Positions 52,161-60,311 of a stretch of 64,000 nucleotides of DNA are shown one piece after another. Position 1 is the first letter of the stretch. Every line of letters begins with the position of its first letter. The notes beneath the pieces are model-generated. The model did not search any database. It saw only the letters and a program-made list of their open reading frames with translations, and was not told where the DNA came from. Made by a program: the position numbers and the translations under genes. Where the stretch lies: positions 62,001-126,000 of the forward strand of contig NZ_CP054698.1 of the NCBI RefSeq assembly GCF_014023275.1, written 5' to 3'. This stretch comes from Nostoc edaphicum CCNP1411. Lineage in GTDB: Bacteria; Cyanobacteriota; Cyanobacteriia; Cyanobacteriales; Nostocaceae.

Positions 52161-52448
52161 CTAATAACTGGTACGCCCAGCTAATAAGTTCCATAGAAAG
52201 ATAGCAATTATTGCGCCAATGACGGCAACAATTACACCGGGGATACTGAGGGTTGCAGCAGTTAATTGAAATCTTCCTGTCTCTAAGAGAGTAACTAAAA
52301 TTCCCCCAATTACAGCACCGACGATACCTAAAATCATCGTTGAAACCATTCCACCACCTTGACGACCAGGATAAATAGCTTTCGCTATAGCTCCAGCAAT
52401 CAAACCCAGGATTATCCAAGCAATAATGTTCAGCATAATTTCATCCAT
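52161..52448 (-). CDS. GlsB/YeaQ/YmgE-family small membrane protein
   Basis: Length 95 aa from ATG 52448, or 91 aa if the ATG at 52436 (LNIIAWIILGLIAG) is used, which is where most relatives begin. Three hydrophobic helices are separated by glycine-rich turns: WIILGLIAGAIAKAIYPGRQGGG, TMILGIVGAVIGGILVTLL and IVAVIGAIIAIFLWNLL, the exact family pattern (transglycosylase-associated/YeaQ). The middle loop is somewhat longer than in the shortest members. It is stress-induced in enterobacteria and the function is unknown. It is convergent with the csbD-type gene. Confidence 0.88.
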   Translation of the reverse strand: MDEIMLNIIAWIILGLIAGAIAKAIYPGRQGGGMVSTMILGIVGAVIGGILVTLLETGRFQLTAATLSIPGVIVAVIGAIIAIFLWNLLAGRTSY

Positions 52449-52638
52449 CAGAAAACTTCATAACTAGCTTAGAAATTACAATATTGTTTTCCTTCTACCC
52501 GAAGATATAGCTATGAAACCTCAATAAAATTTAACAAAATCATGGCTCCTATACTGACCTGTATTGGAGATGGATATGACGGAATTTAGAATATTATTCG
52601 TGAATTTACTCCCCCGATTGAACACCGCGAAATACTCT

Positions 52639-54348
52639 TTAAGTAAATGGTGACAAAACACTTCCCAACTTTTCACGCCCCAAAATATCCCTCACTTTAC
52701 CTCGACAAACAACCTGAATCCCATTAATATAAACCCCTTGCACAATCTCATCCGAACCGCGCTTAACCATTCGAGGTTCACCATCTAAAACTGGATCTGA
52801 TATCTGCACTTGTGGGCTAATTGGCTGATTTAAAGCATTGGGATCAAGTAAAACTATATCGGCTTGAGCACCAACTTTTAGAACTCCCGTATCAAGACGA
52901 AACCAACGAGCAGGTTCTCCGGTAACGCGGCAAATCGCAGCTTCAGGTGAAAGGAACTTCGTTGCAACTGCTTGTTTGAGCAAAGACAAAGCTCCATCAT
53001 AGTAGCCCAGGTTACGGACGTGAGCGCCAGCATCGGTAAAACCAGGCAAAATATGGGGATGCTGCATCATCGCCAAACGGGGTTTTAAGCGATCGTTCGC
53101 TCCTGTCGCCACCCAGCGTAAATCTGTATCGTATTTTTGTAATGCGTGGATAAATAAATCTACTGGTTCTTGTTGGTTTTGACGAGCAATTTCCGCAAAA
53201 CTTAACCCTTGCCAATTTGTTTCGGGACAGTGAATAACTTCCATCAAATCTAATCGGCGATGGAATGATTTACGCCGTTTACTGAGCCATTCTTGGCGAA
53301 ACTGACGACGAAAAATTTCCGATGCCCATAGTTGTTGCCTTTCTTCTCGTGACTGACAGCCATTGAGTTGTGCACCTGTGGAAAATTCTTCAAATAAGGG
53401 AGTCACAGATCCATCAGAGTAAATGGTGAAGGGTTCAGTTAGGGTTTGAAAGCGGACATTACCATTTAGAAGCCGATTCCAAATAAAAAGTAGGGGGGAA
53501 AATATTCGCCATAGTTTGCGATCGTGTACGGCATCTAAGGCTGAGAGGACAGTTAGCCGCAGGGGTTTTTGTCCAATCCCTGAACCCATCCGCAGAATAT
53601 CTACAAAGGAAGCAAGTCGTTGTAAATTGGGTGTGACTTGAAAAACGCGATCGCACCGCCGACATAAATCTGCCAACATTGCATATTCTTTAAATTTGGC
53701 GTGTTGAGAAGGAATTGTGCAGCCTTGCCATTCTCCACTCATCCGATGCCAAGGAAACATATCAATAGAAATGCCAATAAAGCCAGCATCTATTGCATCT
53801 CTGGCTATGCGCTGCATCAGTTTTAGTTCAAATTTTGTCGGCTGAACGGTTAAGCTGCGTTCTAATCCCATCACATGAGCGCGTAAGGCACTGTGTCCAA
53901 ACATTGGGGCAACATTGGGGCCAAGGGGTAACTGTTGCAAATGTTGTAAATATTCTGCTGGTGTCTGCCAGGAAACCGATTTTTTCAACCATTTTGCAAT
54001 CAGGCGATGGGAAAGTGTCTCTACCCTCTGAAAAATATCAGCCAGGATTTGGGGTTGAGCGATCGCAACAGACAAGCTACAGTTACCAATAACCACGCTG
54101 GTAACACCATGACGCACTGATTCGCTCAATCCTGGTGCAATTTCTAACTCTAAATCGTAATGAGTATGAATATCTATAAATCCAGGTGTCACCCATAAAC
54201 CAGAAGCATCAACCACTTCACGCGCTGGGGTAGTTAAGGAGGGTGCAAGGGTGACAATGCGGCCGTTTTGAATGCCGATATCTCTGCGAATAGCTGGAGA
54301 GCCTAAGCCATCGAAAATTAACCCGTTTTGAATCAGCAAATCCAACAT
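52639..54348 (-). CDS. D-aminoacylase-like metal-dependent amidohydrolase
   Basis: About 569 aa from the ATG at 54348 (LDLLIQNGLIFDG), the canonical opening of this family; an upstream ATG at 54393 adds 15 unrelated residues. The metal-binding GFIDIHTHYDLE lies near residue 60, and a CSLS segment near 95 follows VIGNC, the family's bridging Cys region. The HSALRAHVMG histidine, the PGFTDAGAHVRN aspartate near 410 and the amidohydrolase closing strand (GAQADIVLLDP, MVKRGSDEIVQGVYINGIQV) complete the fold. It probably cleaves N-acyl-D-amino acids or related cyclic amides in the cytosol. The exact substrate is unknown. Single gene. Confidence 0.8.
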   Translation of the reverse strand: MLDLLIQNGLIFDGLGSPAIRRDIGIQNGRIVTLAPSLTTPAREVVDASGLWVTPGFIDIHTHYDLELEIAPGLSESVRHGVTSVVIGNCSLSVAIAQPQILADIFQRVETLSHRLIAKWLKKSVSWQTPAEYLQHLQQLPLGPNVAPMFGHSALRAHVMGLERSLTVQPTKFELKLMQRIARDAIDAGFIGISIDMFPWHRMSGEWQGCTIPSQHAKFKEYAMLADLCRRCDRVFQVTPNLQRLASFVDILRMGSGIGQKPLRLTVLSALDAVHDRKLWRIFSPLLFIWNRLLNGNVRFQTLTEPFTIYSDGSVTPLFEEFSTGAQLNGCQSREERQQLWASEIFRRQFRQEWLSKRRKSFHRRLDLMEVIHCPETNWQGLSFAEIARQNQQEPVDLFIHALQKYDTDLRWVATGANDRLKPRLAMMQHPHILPGFTDAGAHVRNLGYYDGALSLLKQAVATKFLSPEAAICRVTGEPARWFRLDTGVLKVGAQADIVLLDPNALNQPISPQVQISDPVLDGEPRMVKRGSDEIVQGVYINGIQVVCRGKVRDILGREKLGSVLSPFT

Positions 54349-54444
54349 GATTTTTTTTGCCCTTTGGTTGTTATTGGATCTATCGAGAGTCATTTGAAGA
54401 AAGGGAAGCTGTAATATTTTGGTAAGGGATGCGAATTCCCCATG

Positions 54445-54604
54445 CCCCTCAAGAGTGCTGAGTGCTGAGTCATGAGTGTTGAGTGGGGAATCTCACTTTT
54501 TTACTCAGAACTCAGAACTCGGAACTATTTTGCCCCATGCCCCATGCCCAATGCCCAATGCCCAATGCCCAATGCCCAATGACAAATGACAAATGACAAA
54601 TGAC
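54445..54604. repeat. Cluster of heptanucleotide arrays (GTGCTGA, CCCAATG, ACAAATG)
   Basis: Three tracts in a row: (GAGTGCT)n with variants near 54452-54490, (CCCAATG)n at about 54534-54575 and (ACAAATG)n at about 54576-54604. They fill the space between the amidohydrolase start and the phytyltransferase start, which are divergent. Confidence 0.8.
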
Positions 54605-54658
54605 CAAATTCTGTGACAATGATTAACAACAAGCCAGAATACTGTATTTAAGCTACTC

Positions 54659-55648
54659 ATGAGCCAAAGTTCTCAAAACAGCCCTTTACCAGGCAATCCT
54701 GTTCCATCATCTTTCAATTGGTTATATGCTTTCTGGAAATTCTCTCGCCCTCATACAATTATTGGTACAAGTCTAAGTGTTTTAGGTTTATATTTAATTG
54801 CCATTGCCATTAGTACAGACGCAATTAATCATATCTCTACAGACGCGATTCATCGCGTCTCTACAAGTTCTCTACTCCCTGTCTTCGGCGCATGGATTGC
54901 TTGTCTGTGTGGCAATGTCTACATTGTGGGGCTGAATCAATTAGAAGATGTGGAAATTGACAAGATTAATAAGCCTCATTTACCGTTGGCATCTGGTGAA
55001 TTTTCCCAGCAAACTGGGCAATTAATTGTTGCCTTTACTGGGATTTTGGCGCTAGTTGTGGCGTGGCTAACTGGGCCGTTTTTATTGGGTATGGTGGCTA
55101 TTAGTTTGGCTATTGGTACTGCTTATTCTTTACCGCCAATTCGCTTGAAACAGTTTCCCGTTTGGGCGGCGCTGTGTATTTTTTCAGTGCGCGGTACGAT
55201 TGTTAACTTAGGATTATATCTGCATTACAGTTGGGCGTTGCAACAAAGCCAAACAATTCCGCCTGTGGTGTGGGTGCTGACGTTATTTATTTTGGTGTTT
55301 ACCTTTGCGATCGCTATCTTTAAAGATATCCCCGATATGGAAGGCGATCGCCTCTACAATATTACTACTTTCACTATCAAACTTGGGCCCCAAGCTGTGT
55401 TTAATCTGTCTCTTTGGGTAATAACTGTCTGCTATCTGGGAATCATTCTGGTTGGGGTGCTACGCGTCGCCTCCATTAATCCCATATTCCTGATAGTTAC
55501 TCATTTGGGGCTGTTGGTTTGGCTGTGGTTGCGGAGTTCGACAGTAGACTTACAAGATAAAAGTGCGATCGCTCAATTCTACCAATTTATCTGGAAACTC
55601 TTTTTTATGGAATATCTAATTTTTCCTATCGCCTGCCTTTTGGCTTAG
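54659..55648 (+). CDS. hpt: Homogentisate phytyltransferase (UbiA family)
   Basis: Length 329 aa. It is an integral membrane prenyltransferase with about nine helices. The first Asp-rich motif is NQLEDVEIDKINKPHLPLASGEFS near residue 98, typical of tocopherol-pathway enzymes, and the second is KDIPDMEGDRLYN near 222. It joins homogentisate and phytyl diphosphate to make the tocopherol precursor methyl-phytyl-benzoquinol. The length exceeds that of the usual cyanobacterial enzyme (about 310) by roughly the 16 residues read from two 24-bp repeat units at 54815-54862, in the loop between TM1 and TM2. The next gene starts 3 bases after the stop. Confidence 0.87.
   Translation: MSQSSQNSPLPGNPVPSSFNWLYAFWKFSRPHTIIGTSLSVLGLYLIAIAISTDAINHISTDAIHRVSTSSLLPVFGAWIACLCGNVYIVGLNQLEDVEIDKINKPHLPLASGEFSQQTGQLIVAFTGILALVVAWLTGPFLLGMVAISLAIGTAYSLPPIRLKQFPVWAALCIFSVRGTIVNLGLYLHYSWALQQSQTIPPVVWVLTLFILVFTFAIAIFKDIPDMEGDRLYNITTFTIKLGPQAVFNLSLWVITVCYLGIILVGVLRVASINPIFLIVTHLGLLVWLWLRSSTVDLQDKSAIAQFYQFIWKLFFMEYLIFPIACLLA
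54815..54862 (+). repeat. Two in-frame 24-bp repeat units inside hpt
   Basis: ACAGACGCAATTAATCATATCTCT is followed at once by a second, cleaner copy containing the palindrome AGACGCGATT.ATCGCGTCT, the dispersed element also at 6963-6982 and 24525-24589. Each unit encodes 8 residues (TDAINHIS, TDAIHRVS) with no frame change. Confidence 0.7.
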
Positions 55649-55651
55649 ACA

Positions 55652-56125
55652 ATGCTAGAAACCTTTCCCACTAGTTCTCTTATCGCTGCTCTTGTAGTTG
55701 TTCTCAGTCTGTCAATCCTGGGCTATTTCGCTTGGAAAACTTTGATTACCTCAGACTTGTTTCAAAAAGGAATCAATCTTGCTCAAGCAAAAGATTACCA
55801 AGGTGCAGAAGCAGCCTTTCGCAAGGTGATTTCCATCAACTCTACTAATGATGTGGTGCGCTTGTTTTTGGGAGATGTTTTAAACCAACAAGGCCAAGTA
55901 GAGGAAGCAACAGAATTATTCCGAGAAGTAATTCGCCGCAGTCCGAAAAATCCTGATGCTTACTTGCGTCTGGCAAATATTCTCATGCAGCAAAAGCGAG
56001 AAGAAGAAGCTAAAACTAACCTGTTACAAGCTAAAGATTTATTACAAAAACAGCGCCAACCTGAAAAGGCTCAAAAAATCACTCAACTGTTAGATAAAAT
56101 GAGTGCTAAGTCAAGTGAATCTTAA
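55652..56125 (+). CDS. Membrane-anchored TPR protein
   Basis: Length 157 aa. One transmembrane helix at about residues 9-28 (LIAALVVVLSLSILGYFAW) is followed by about three TPR units (GINLAQAKDYQGAEAAFRKVISINS, FLGDVLNQQGQVEEATELFREVIRRSP, LRLANILMQQKREEEAKTNLLQA). It would display a protein-binding surface, probably cytoplasmic or lumenal. Its start lies 3 bases after the hpt stop, so it is co-transcribed and possibly translationally coupled, and it might help to assemble or place the phytyltransferase. That role is inference from position only. Confidence 0.75.
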   Translation: MLETFPTSSLIAALVVVLSLSILGYFAWKTLITSDLFQKGINLAQAKDYQGAEAAFRKVISINSTNDVVRLFLGDVLNQQGQVEEATELFREVIRRSPKNPDAYLRLANILMQQKREEEAKTNLLQAKDLLQKQRQPEKAQKITQLLDKMSAKSSES

Positions 56126-56300
56126 GTTGAGTGAGAGTTGCGGAGATTAAATTTTCCTGTTCTGTCTCCTAATTTTTTACCATTTTCATCATAATGATGA
56201 GAATGGTTTTTATTTTGAAATTTGTAAAAGTTCAGAATTTATAAAGAATTTAGAATAATTAGTATATTTATCAAATGTTCTTCTGATTCTTTAACTATTC

Positions 56301-56356
56301 TGACTCCTGAATTCTGACTCCTGAATTCTGACTCCTGAATTCTGACTCCTGAATTC
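56301..56356. repeat. 14-bp tandem repeat TGACTCCTGAATTC, four exact copies
   Basis: Four perfect head-to-tail copies with no spacer (two 7-bp halves, TGACTCC and TGAATTC). It lies 10 bases from the 3' end of the small Cys-rich gene. Related words occur at 35365-35388 and in the tail of the TpsA-like gene near 27340. Confidence 0.9.
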
Positions 56357-56366
56357 TTCCTGAAAT

Positions 56367-56576
56367 TTACCAGTGTTTACTGTAGTTATGTCCACAATTT
56401 TCGCAAGTTTCACCACTCCCTTCATAACCTTTACAATTGCAACCTGATGCGCTACAAGCACCATAACCACAATGAATTAATTTAGATTTTAGACGAGAAA
56501 ATATTGGGAGTTTTAAAAGCTTATATTTTCGCAAAACAGCGATGCTACTAACAGGTTTTTTGGTTTGTAAAGGCAT
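56367..56576 (-). CDS. Small Cys/His-rich protein, probable metal binder
   Basis: Length 69 aa. The first 35 residues are basic (Lys/Arg). The last 34 hold seven Cys and two His in a tight pattern: CGYGACSASGCNCKGY, then GSGETCENCGHNYSKHW. The CxC and CxxCGH arrangement suggests one or two zinc or iron-sulphur sites. It recalls short cyanobacterial proteins with a C-terminal GCxCxxYxxxxxxCxxCGHxxxxH motif, whose function I do not know. A ribosome site (AAGGAGAATATAAT) precedes the ATG, which supports real translation. Four exact 14-bp repeats follow the gene. Confidence 0.7.
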   Translation of the reverse strand: MPLQTKKPVSSIAVLRKYKLLKLPIFSRLKSKLIHCGYGACSASGCNCKGYEGSGETCENCGHNYSKHW

Positions 56577-56704
56577 ATTATATTCTCCTTAAGCAGTAGA
56601 GGAATTATACACACCATATCAAGAATGTTTTAGTACTAGAATAGTATCAAGTGAGGACAGGAATTTAGTAGTAGATTTTATAGATTAAAAAAAATCAAGT
56701 GTTT

Positions 56705-58858
56705 ATGTCAGATATAATATCAGAATTGTGGACTAATTTTTTTACACCAGGATCATTTATTCCACATGGGCACTGCTATCTATGGCAAACAAATTTAGTT
56801 TGGTTACACATATTATCTGACTCGCTAATTGCACTAGCTTATTATTCGATTCCAGCTACACTATTTTACTTTGTGCGTAAGCGGCAGGATTTGCCCTTTG
56901 ATTGGATTTTTCTGCTGTTTAGTGGATTTATCGTAGCTTGCGGCACCACACATTTAATAGAAATTTGGACACTTTGGCATCCAACCTATTGGCTGTCGGG
57001 GTTTGTCAAAGCAATAACTGCCACAATATCTTTAATTACAGCAGTAAATCTTGTGTCTCTAGTTCCCCAAGCACTGGCATTTACTAGCCCCGCTCAACTA
57101 GAACAAGCAAATCAAGAACTTCAAACCCAAATAACCGAACGTTTACGGGTAGAAAAGGAGCTGCTAAAATACCAGAATCATCTGGAAGAAATGGTTGCTG
57201 TTCGCACCAATGAAATTACCAAAACTAACGAACAATTACAACAAGAAATCCTGGAACGCCAACGCATCTTAGAAATTCTTCGACAAAGCGAAGAACGCTA
57301 TCGTTACTTAGCTGAGGCAATTCCTCAACTTGTATGGACAACTGATGCTAACGGTGAATGTGATTTTTTTAATCAAAATTGGTGTGACTACACTGGGCTA
57401 ACATTAGAGCAGTCTTTGGGTTCTGGTTGGTTGGCTGCATTGCATCCAGATGATATTCAAAGTGCTGATGAGGTGTGGTCTAATGCTGTCAAAGAAGGCA
57501 CTATATATAACAACGAATATCGCTTCAAACGGGCTTCTGATGGCTCCTATCGTTGGCAATTAGCGCGAGGTTTACCACTCAAAGATGAGCAAGGTTTTGT
57601 AGTTAAGTGGTTTGGAACATGTACAGATATCCACGAACAAAAACAAATACTTGAAGAACGGGCGCACCTACTGGAATTAGAACAAATAGCACGAGCGAAA
57701 GCAGAAACAGCCAATCGAATTAAAGATGAATTTTTAGCCGTCCTTTCTCACGAATTACGCACTCCACTGAATGCAATTCTCGGTTGGTCAAAGTTGTTGC
57801 AAACTCGCAGGTTAGACCAAGTAAAGACATTTGAAGCACTAGCCACAATCGAGCGGAATGCCACTTTACAGGTTCAACTCATTGAAGACTTGCTGGATAT
57901 CTCCAGAATTTTACAGGGCAAACTGACGCTGAATATTACGAAGATTAACCTAGAGTCTACGGTATTGTCGGCATTAGAAACAATGCAGTTAGCGGCAGAA
58001 ACAAAGTTGATTGAGGTGAATACGGCATTTGAACCGGATGTGGGAGAAGTTCTGGGCGATTCTACTCGTTTGCAGCAAGTTGTCTGGAATCTCCTTTCTA
58101 ACGCTGTCAAATTTACACCCAAGGGAGGAAAGGTAGAAGTGCGATTAGAGCAAGCTGATGGCTATGCTCAACTTGTAGTTAGCGATACAGGTAAGGGAAT
58201 TAACGCTGACTTTTTGCCATTCGTGTTTGATTATTTCCGCCAAGCGGATAGCACCTCTACGAGAAATTTTGGTGGATTAGGGCTGGGATTGGCAATTGTG
58301 CGTAATATCATTGAAATGCATGGCGGTATGGTCAAAGCAGAGAGCCACGGTGAGGGAAAAGGGGCAATATTTACTGTGAGCTTACCGCTTCTGGCAGATG
58401 AAAGTCCAAGTCTGACAGATGAACAAAACTACCCTGCTTTTTTAGCTCCTAACTCCTTACCTCTGAATGGCATCCGAGTTTTAGTTGTTGATGATGATGC
58501 TGATTCACGAGATTTTGTTGCTTTTGTATTAGAGCAAGATGGGGCTTTTGTTATTGCGGTATCTTCCGCTTATGAAGCATTACAAACCCTAGCAGAGGTA
58601 AAGCTAGATGTTTTGGTCAGCGATATTAGTATGCCCGATATGGATGGCTATATGTTAATACATCAAGTGAGAAATTTGATACCAGAACAAGGTGGACAAA
58701 TTCCAGCAATTGCCTTGACTGCCTTTGCGAGAAATGATGACCAGCAAGAAGCCTTAAAAGCTGGGTTTCAGATGCATTTACCCAAGCCTCTTAACCCAGA
58801 AGAATTAGTTGCAGCCATTGCTCAACTTCTTGACATAAAAGTGTCAGAAATTACCTAA
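56705..58858 (+). CDS. Hybrid histidine kinase with ethylene-receptor-type sensor domain
   Basis: Length 717 aa from ATG 56705 (a GTG two codons upstream is an alternative). The N-terminal three-helix domain (about 28-110) aligns without gaps with plant ETR1: D39, Y46, I49, P50, I76, C79 and H83 stand where ETR1 has D25, Y32, I35, P36, I62, C65 and H69, the residues needed for copper and ethylene binding. A coiled coil (about 112-190), a PAS domain (about 195-315), HisKA with VLSHELRTPLNAILGWS near 350, the ATP-binding domain (NLLSNAVKFTP, DTGKGI, GLGLGLAIV) and a C-terminal receiver (VLVVDDDADS, phospho-Asp in LVSDISMPDMDGY, KP) follow. It would act as a membrane phosphorelay sensor. Cyanobacterial ethylene receptors are known, for example Synechocystis slr1212. 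Confidence 0.88.
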   Translation: MSDIISELWTNFFTPGSFIPHGHCYLWQTNLVWLHILSDSLIALAYYSIPATLFYFVRKRQDLPFDWIFLLFSGFIVACGTTHLIEIWTLWHPTYWLSGFVKAITATISLITAVNLVSLVPQALAFTSPAQLEQANQELQTQITERLRVEKELLKYQNHLEEMVAVRTNEITKTNEQLQQEILERQRILEILRQSEERYRYLAEAIPQLVWTTDANGECDFFNQNWCDYTGLTLEQSLGSGWLAALHPDDIQSADEVWSNAVKEGTIYNNEYRFKRASDGSYRWQLARGLPLKDEQGFVVKWFGTCTDIHEQKQILEERAHLLELEQIARAKAETANRIKDEFLAVLSHELRTPLNAILGWSKLLQTRRLDQVKTFEALATIERNATLQVQLIEDLLDISRILQGKLTLNITKINLESTVLSALETMQLAAETKLIEVNTAFEPDVGEVLGDSTRLQQVVWNLLSNAVKFTPKGGKVEVRLEQADGYAQLVVSDTGKGINADFLPFVFDYFRQADSTSTRNFGGLGLGLAIVRNIIEMHGGMVKAESHGEGKGAIFTVSLPLLADESPSLTDEQNYPAFLAPNSLPLNGIRVLVVDDDADSRDFVAFVLEQDGAFVIAVSSAYEALQTLAEVKLDVLVSDISMPDMDGYMLIHQVRNLIPEQGGQIPAIALTAFARNDDQQEALKAGFQMHLPKPLNPEELVAAIAQLLDIKVSEIT

Positions 58859-59107
58859 AAAAAACTTTTTACTTCTAATAAAGCACCATCTATTTTGTAC
58901 AAATGGACAGTTGCATGAGACAAAACTTGTATCAAGTTGGGTTAATAACTTATAATTCCTGCTAGAACCCGGATAAAGCTGCGCTTTTGCTCCCTGCCCC
59001 TAATCCCCAGAGGGGGCGACGAGTTCCCCGTTTGCGGGACTGAGAGTTGAGTGTTTTTACGATGACAGCCGAACTCAATATTACATGTAAACCAAGCAGG
59101 TAAGGTA

Positions 59108-60130
59108 ATGAAAATGCTGAAAAACAAGAATATACTGGTAGCAGCTATTATCTGCTTGTGTTTGAGTAATGGGAATACTGTCTTTGGTAAAAATTTTGGC
59201 GTTGTTTTATCAAAAATTCCAAACTCAAATCAAGCAGCACTTCCTCAGAACAAAAACGCAGTTGCTAACTTCGAGCGAGGAGCCAATCTCCAAACACAAG
59301 GAGATTTAAAAGGAGCAGAGGCAGCTTTTCGGAAAGCAATTGAACTAGAACCAAAATTTATCCAAGCTTACATTGCTTTGGGAAATACTCTCGACGATCA
59401 AGGCAAACTCCAAGAAGCGATCGCACAATATAATAAAGCCATCAGCCTTGATCCTAAGTATCCTCAAGCCCACTTTCACTTAGGAAATGCACTGTACGAT
59501 CAAGGCAAACTCCAAGAAGCGATCGCCCAATATAATCAAGCTATTAGCTTCCATCCCAAGTATGCAGACGCTCACTATTACTTAGGGAACGCTTTGTATG
59601 CTCAAGGAAAACCAACAGAAGCAGTCGCCGAATATACAGCAGCCATTGCCTTCAATCCGAAAAATTCAGCCGCTTATAACGCCTTGGGAAATGCTCTGTA
59701 CGCTCAAGGGCAACTAGAAGAAGCGATCGCTCAGTACAAAAAAGCCATAAGTTTCGCTCCCAAGTATGCAGACGCTCACTATAATTTAGCAAGTGCTTTA
59801 TACGCTCAAGGAAAACCAACAGAAGCAATCGCTGAATATACCCAAGCGATTCGCCTTGATCCGAAACATGCACAAGCTTACACAGGTTTGGCAAATGCGA
59901 TGGACGATCAAGGCAAACCACAAGAAGCGATCGCACATTACAAAAAAGCCATTAGCCTCGTACCCAACGATGCTTATGCTTACTATAATTTGGGCGTCAC
60001 TTTGGGAAGGCAAGGACAACTAGAAGAAGCGATTTTCAATTTCAAAAAAGCCAGAGAGTTATTCCAAGCAGAGGAAAACAAGGAGATGCTTGAGCAAGTT
60101 GATCAGCTAATCCAAAAATTAACGCAATAA
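59108..60130 (+). CDS. Exported TPR-repeat protein
   Basis: Length 340 aa. A Sec-type signal sequence covers about residues 1-27 (ILVAAIICLCLSNGNTVFG), with no good lipobox. Eight TPR units of 34 residues run from about 55 to the end with strong mutual similarity (ALGNALYAQGQLEEAIAQYKKAISFAPKYADAHY). This implies repeated internal duplication and probable ongoing repeat exchange, since several units are nearly identical in DNA (CAAGGCAAACTCCAAGAAGC). TPR arrays bind other proteins, and here the site would be the periplasm or the cell surface. No neighbour gives a clue to the partner. Confidence 0.82.
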   Translation: MKMLKNKNILVAAIICLCLSNGNTVFGKNFGVVLSKIPNSNQAALPQNKNAVANFERGANLQTQGDLKGAEAAFRKAIELEPKFIQAYIALGNTLDDQGKLQEAIAQYNKAISLDPKYPQAHFHLGNALYDQGKLQEAIAQYNQAISFHPKYADAHYYLGNALYAQGKPTEAVAEYTAAIAFNPKNSAAYNALGNALYAQGQLEEAIAQYKKAISFAPKYADAHYNLASALYAQGKPTEAIAEYTQAIRLDPKHAQAYTGLANAMDDQGKPQEAIAHYKKAISLVPNDAYAYYNLGVTLGRQGQLEEAIFNFKKARELFQAEENKEMLEQVDQLIQKLTQ

Positions 60131-60142
60131 AGGGATTGGGGA

Positions 60143-60260
60143 CTAGTACCGCTAGGCGGAATTAAAAATTAAAAATTAAAAATTAAAAATTGAAAATGAA
60201 TACAACGTAAGCGTTTCATTGATTTGGAATGGGTGGTTTATTTCCGCCGTGCTGTACTAG
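60143..60260. mobile_element. CTAGTAC-family MITE, copy C
   Basis: 118 bp with ends CTAGTACCGCTAGGCGGAA and TTCCGCCGTGCTGTACTAG. The interior has five AAAAATT units compared with two or three in copies A and B, so copies differ mainly by slippage there. Intergenic. Confidence 0.75.
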
Positions 60261-60286
60261 GAAAGAAGCAGGGGGAGCAAGAGAAG

Positions 60287-60311
60287 AATGACAAATGACA
60301 AATGACAAATG
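60287..60311. repeat. AATGACA heptamer array at the cobA-hemD start
   Basis: Three and a half copies of AATGACA. The ATG used by the downstream gene (60309) lies in the last, slightly changed copy (AATGACC). No other ribosome signal is visible. Confidence 0.75.
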
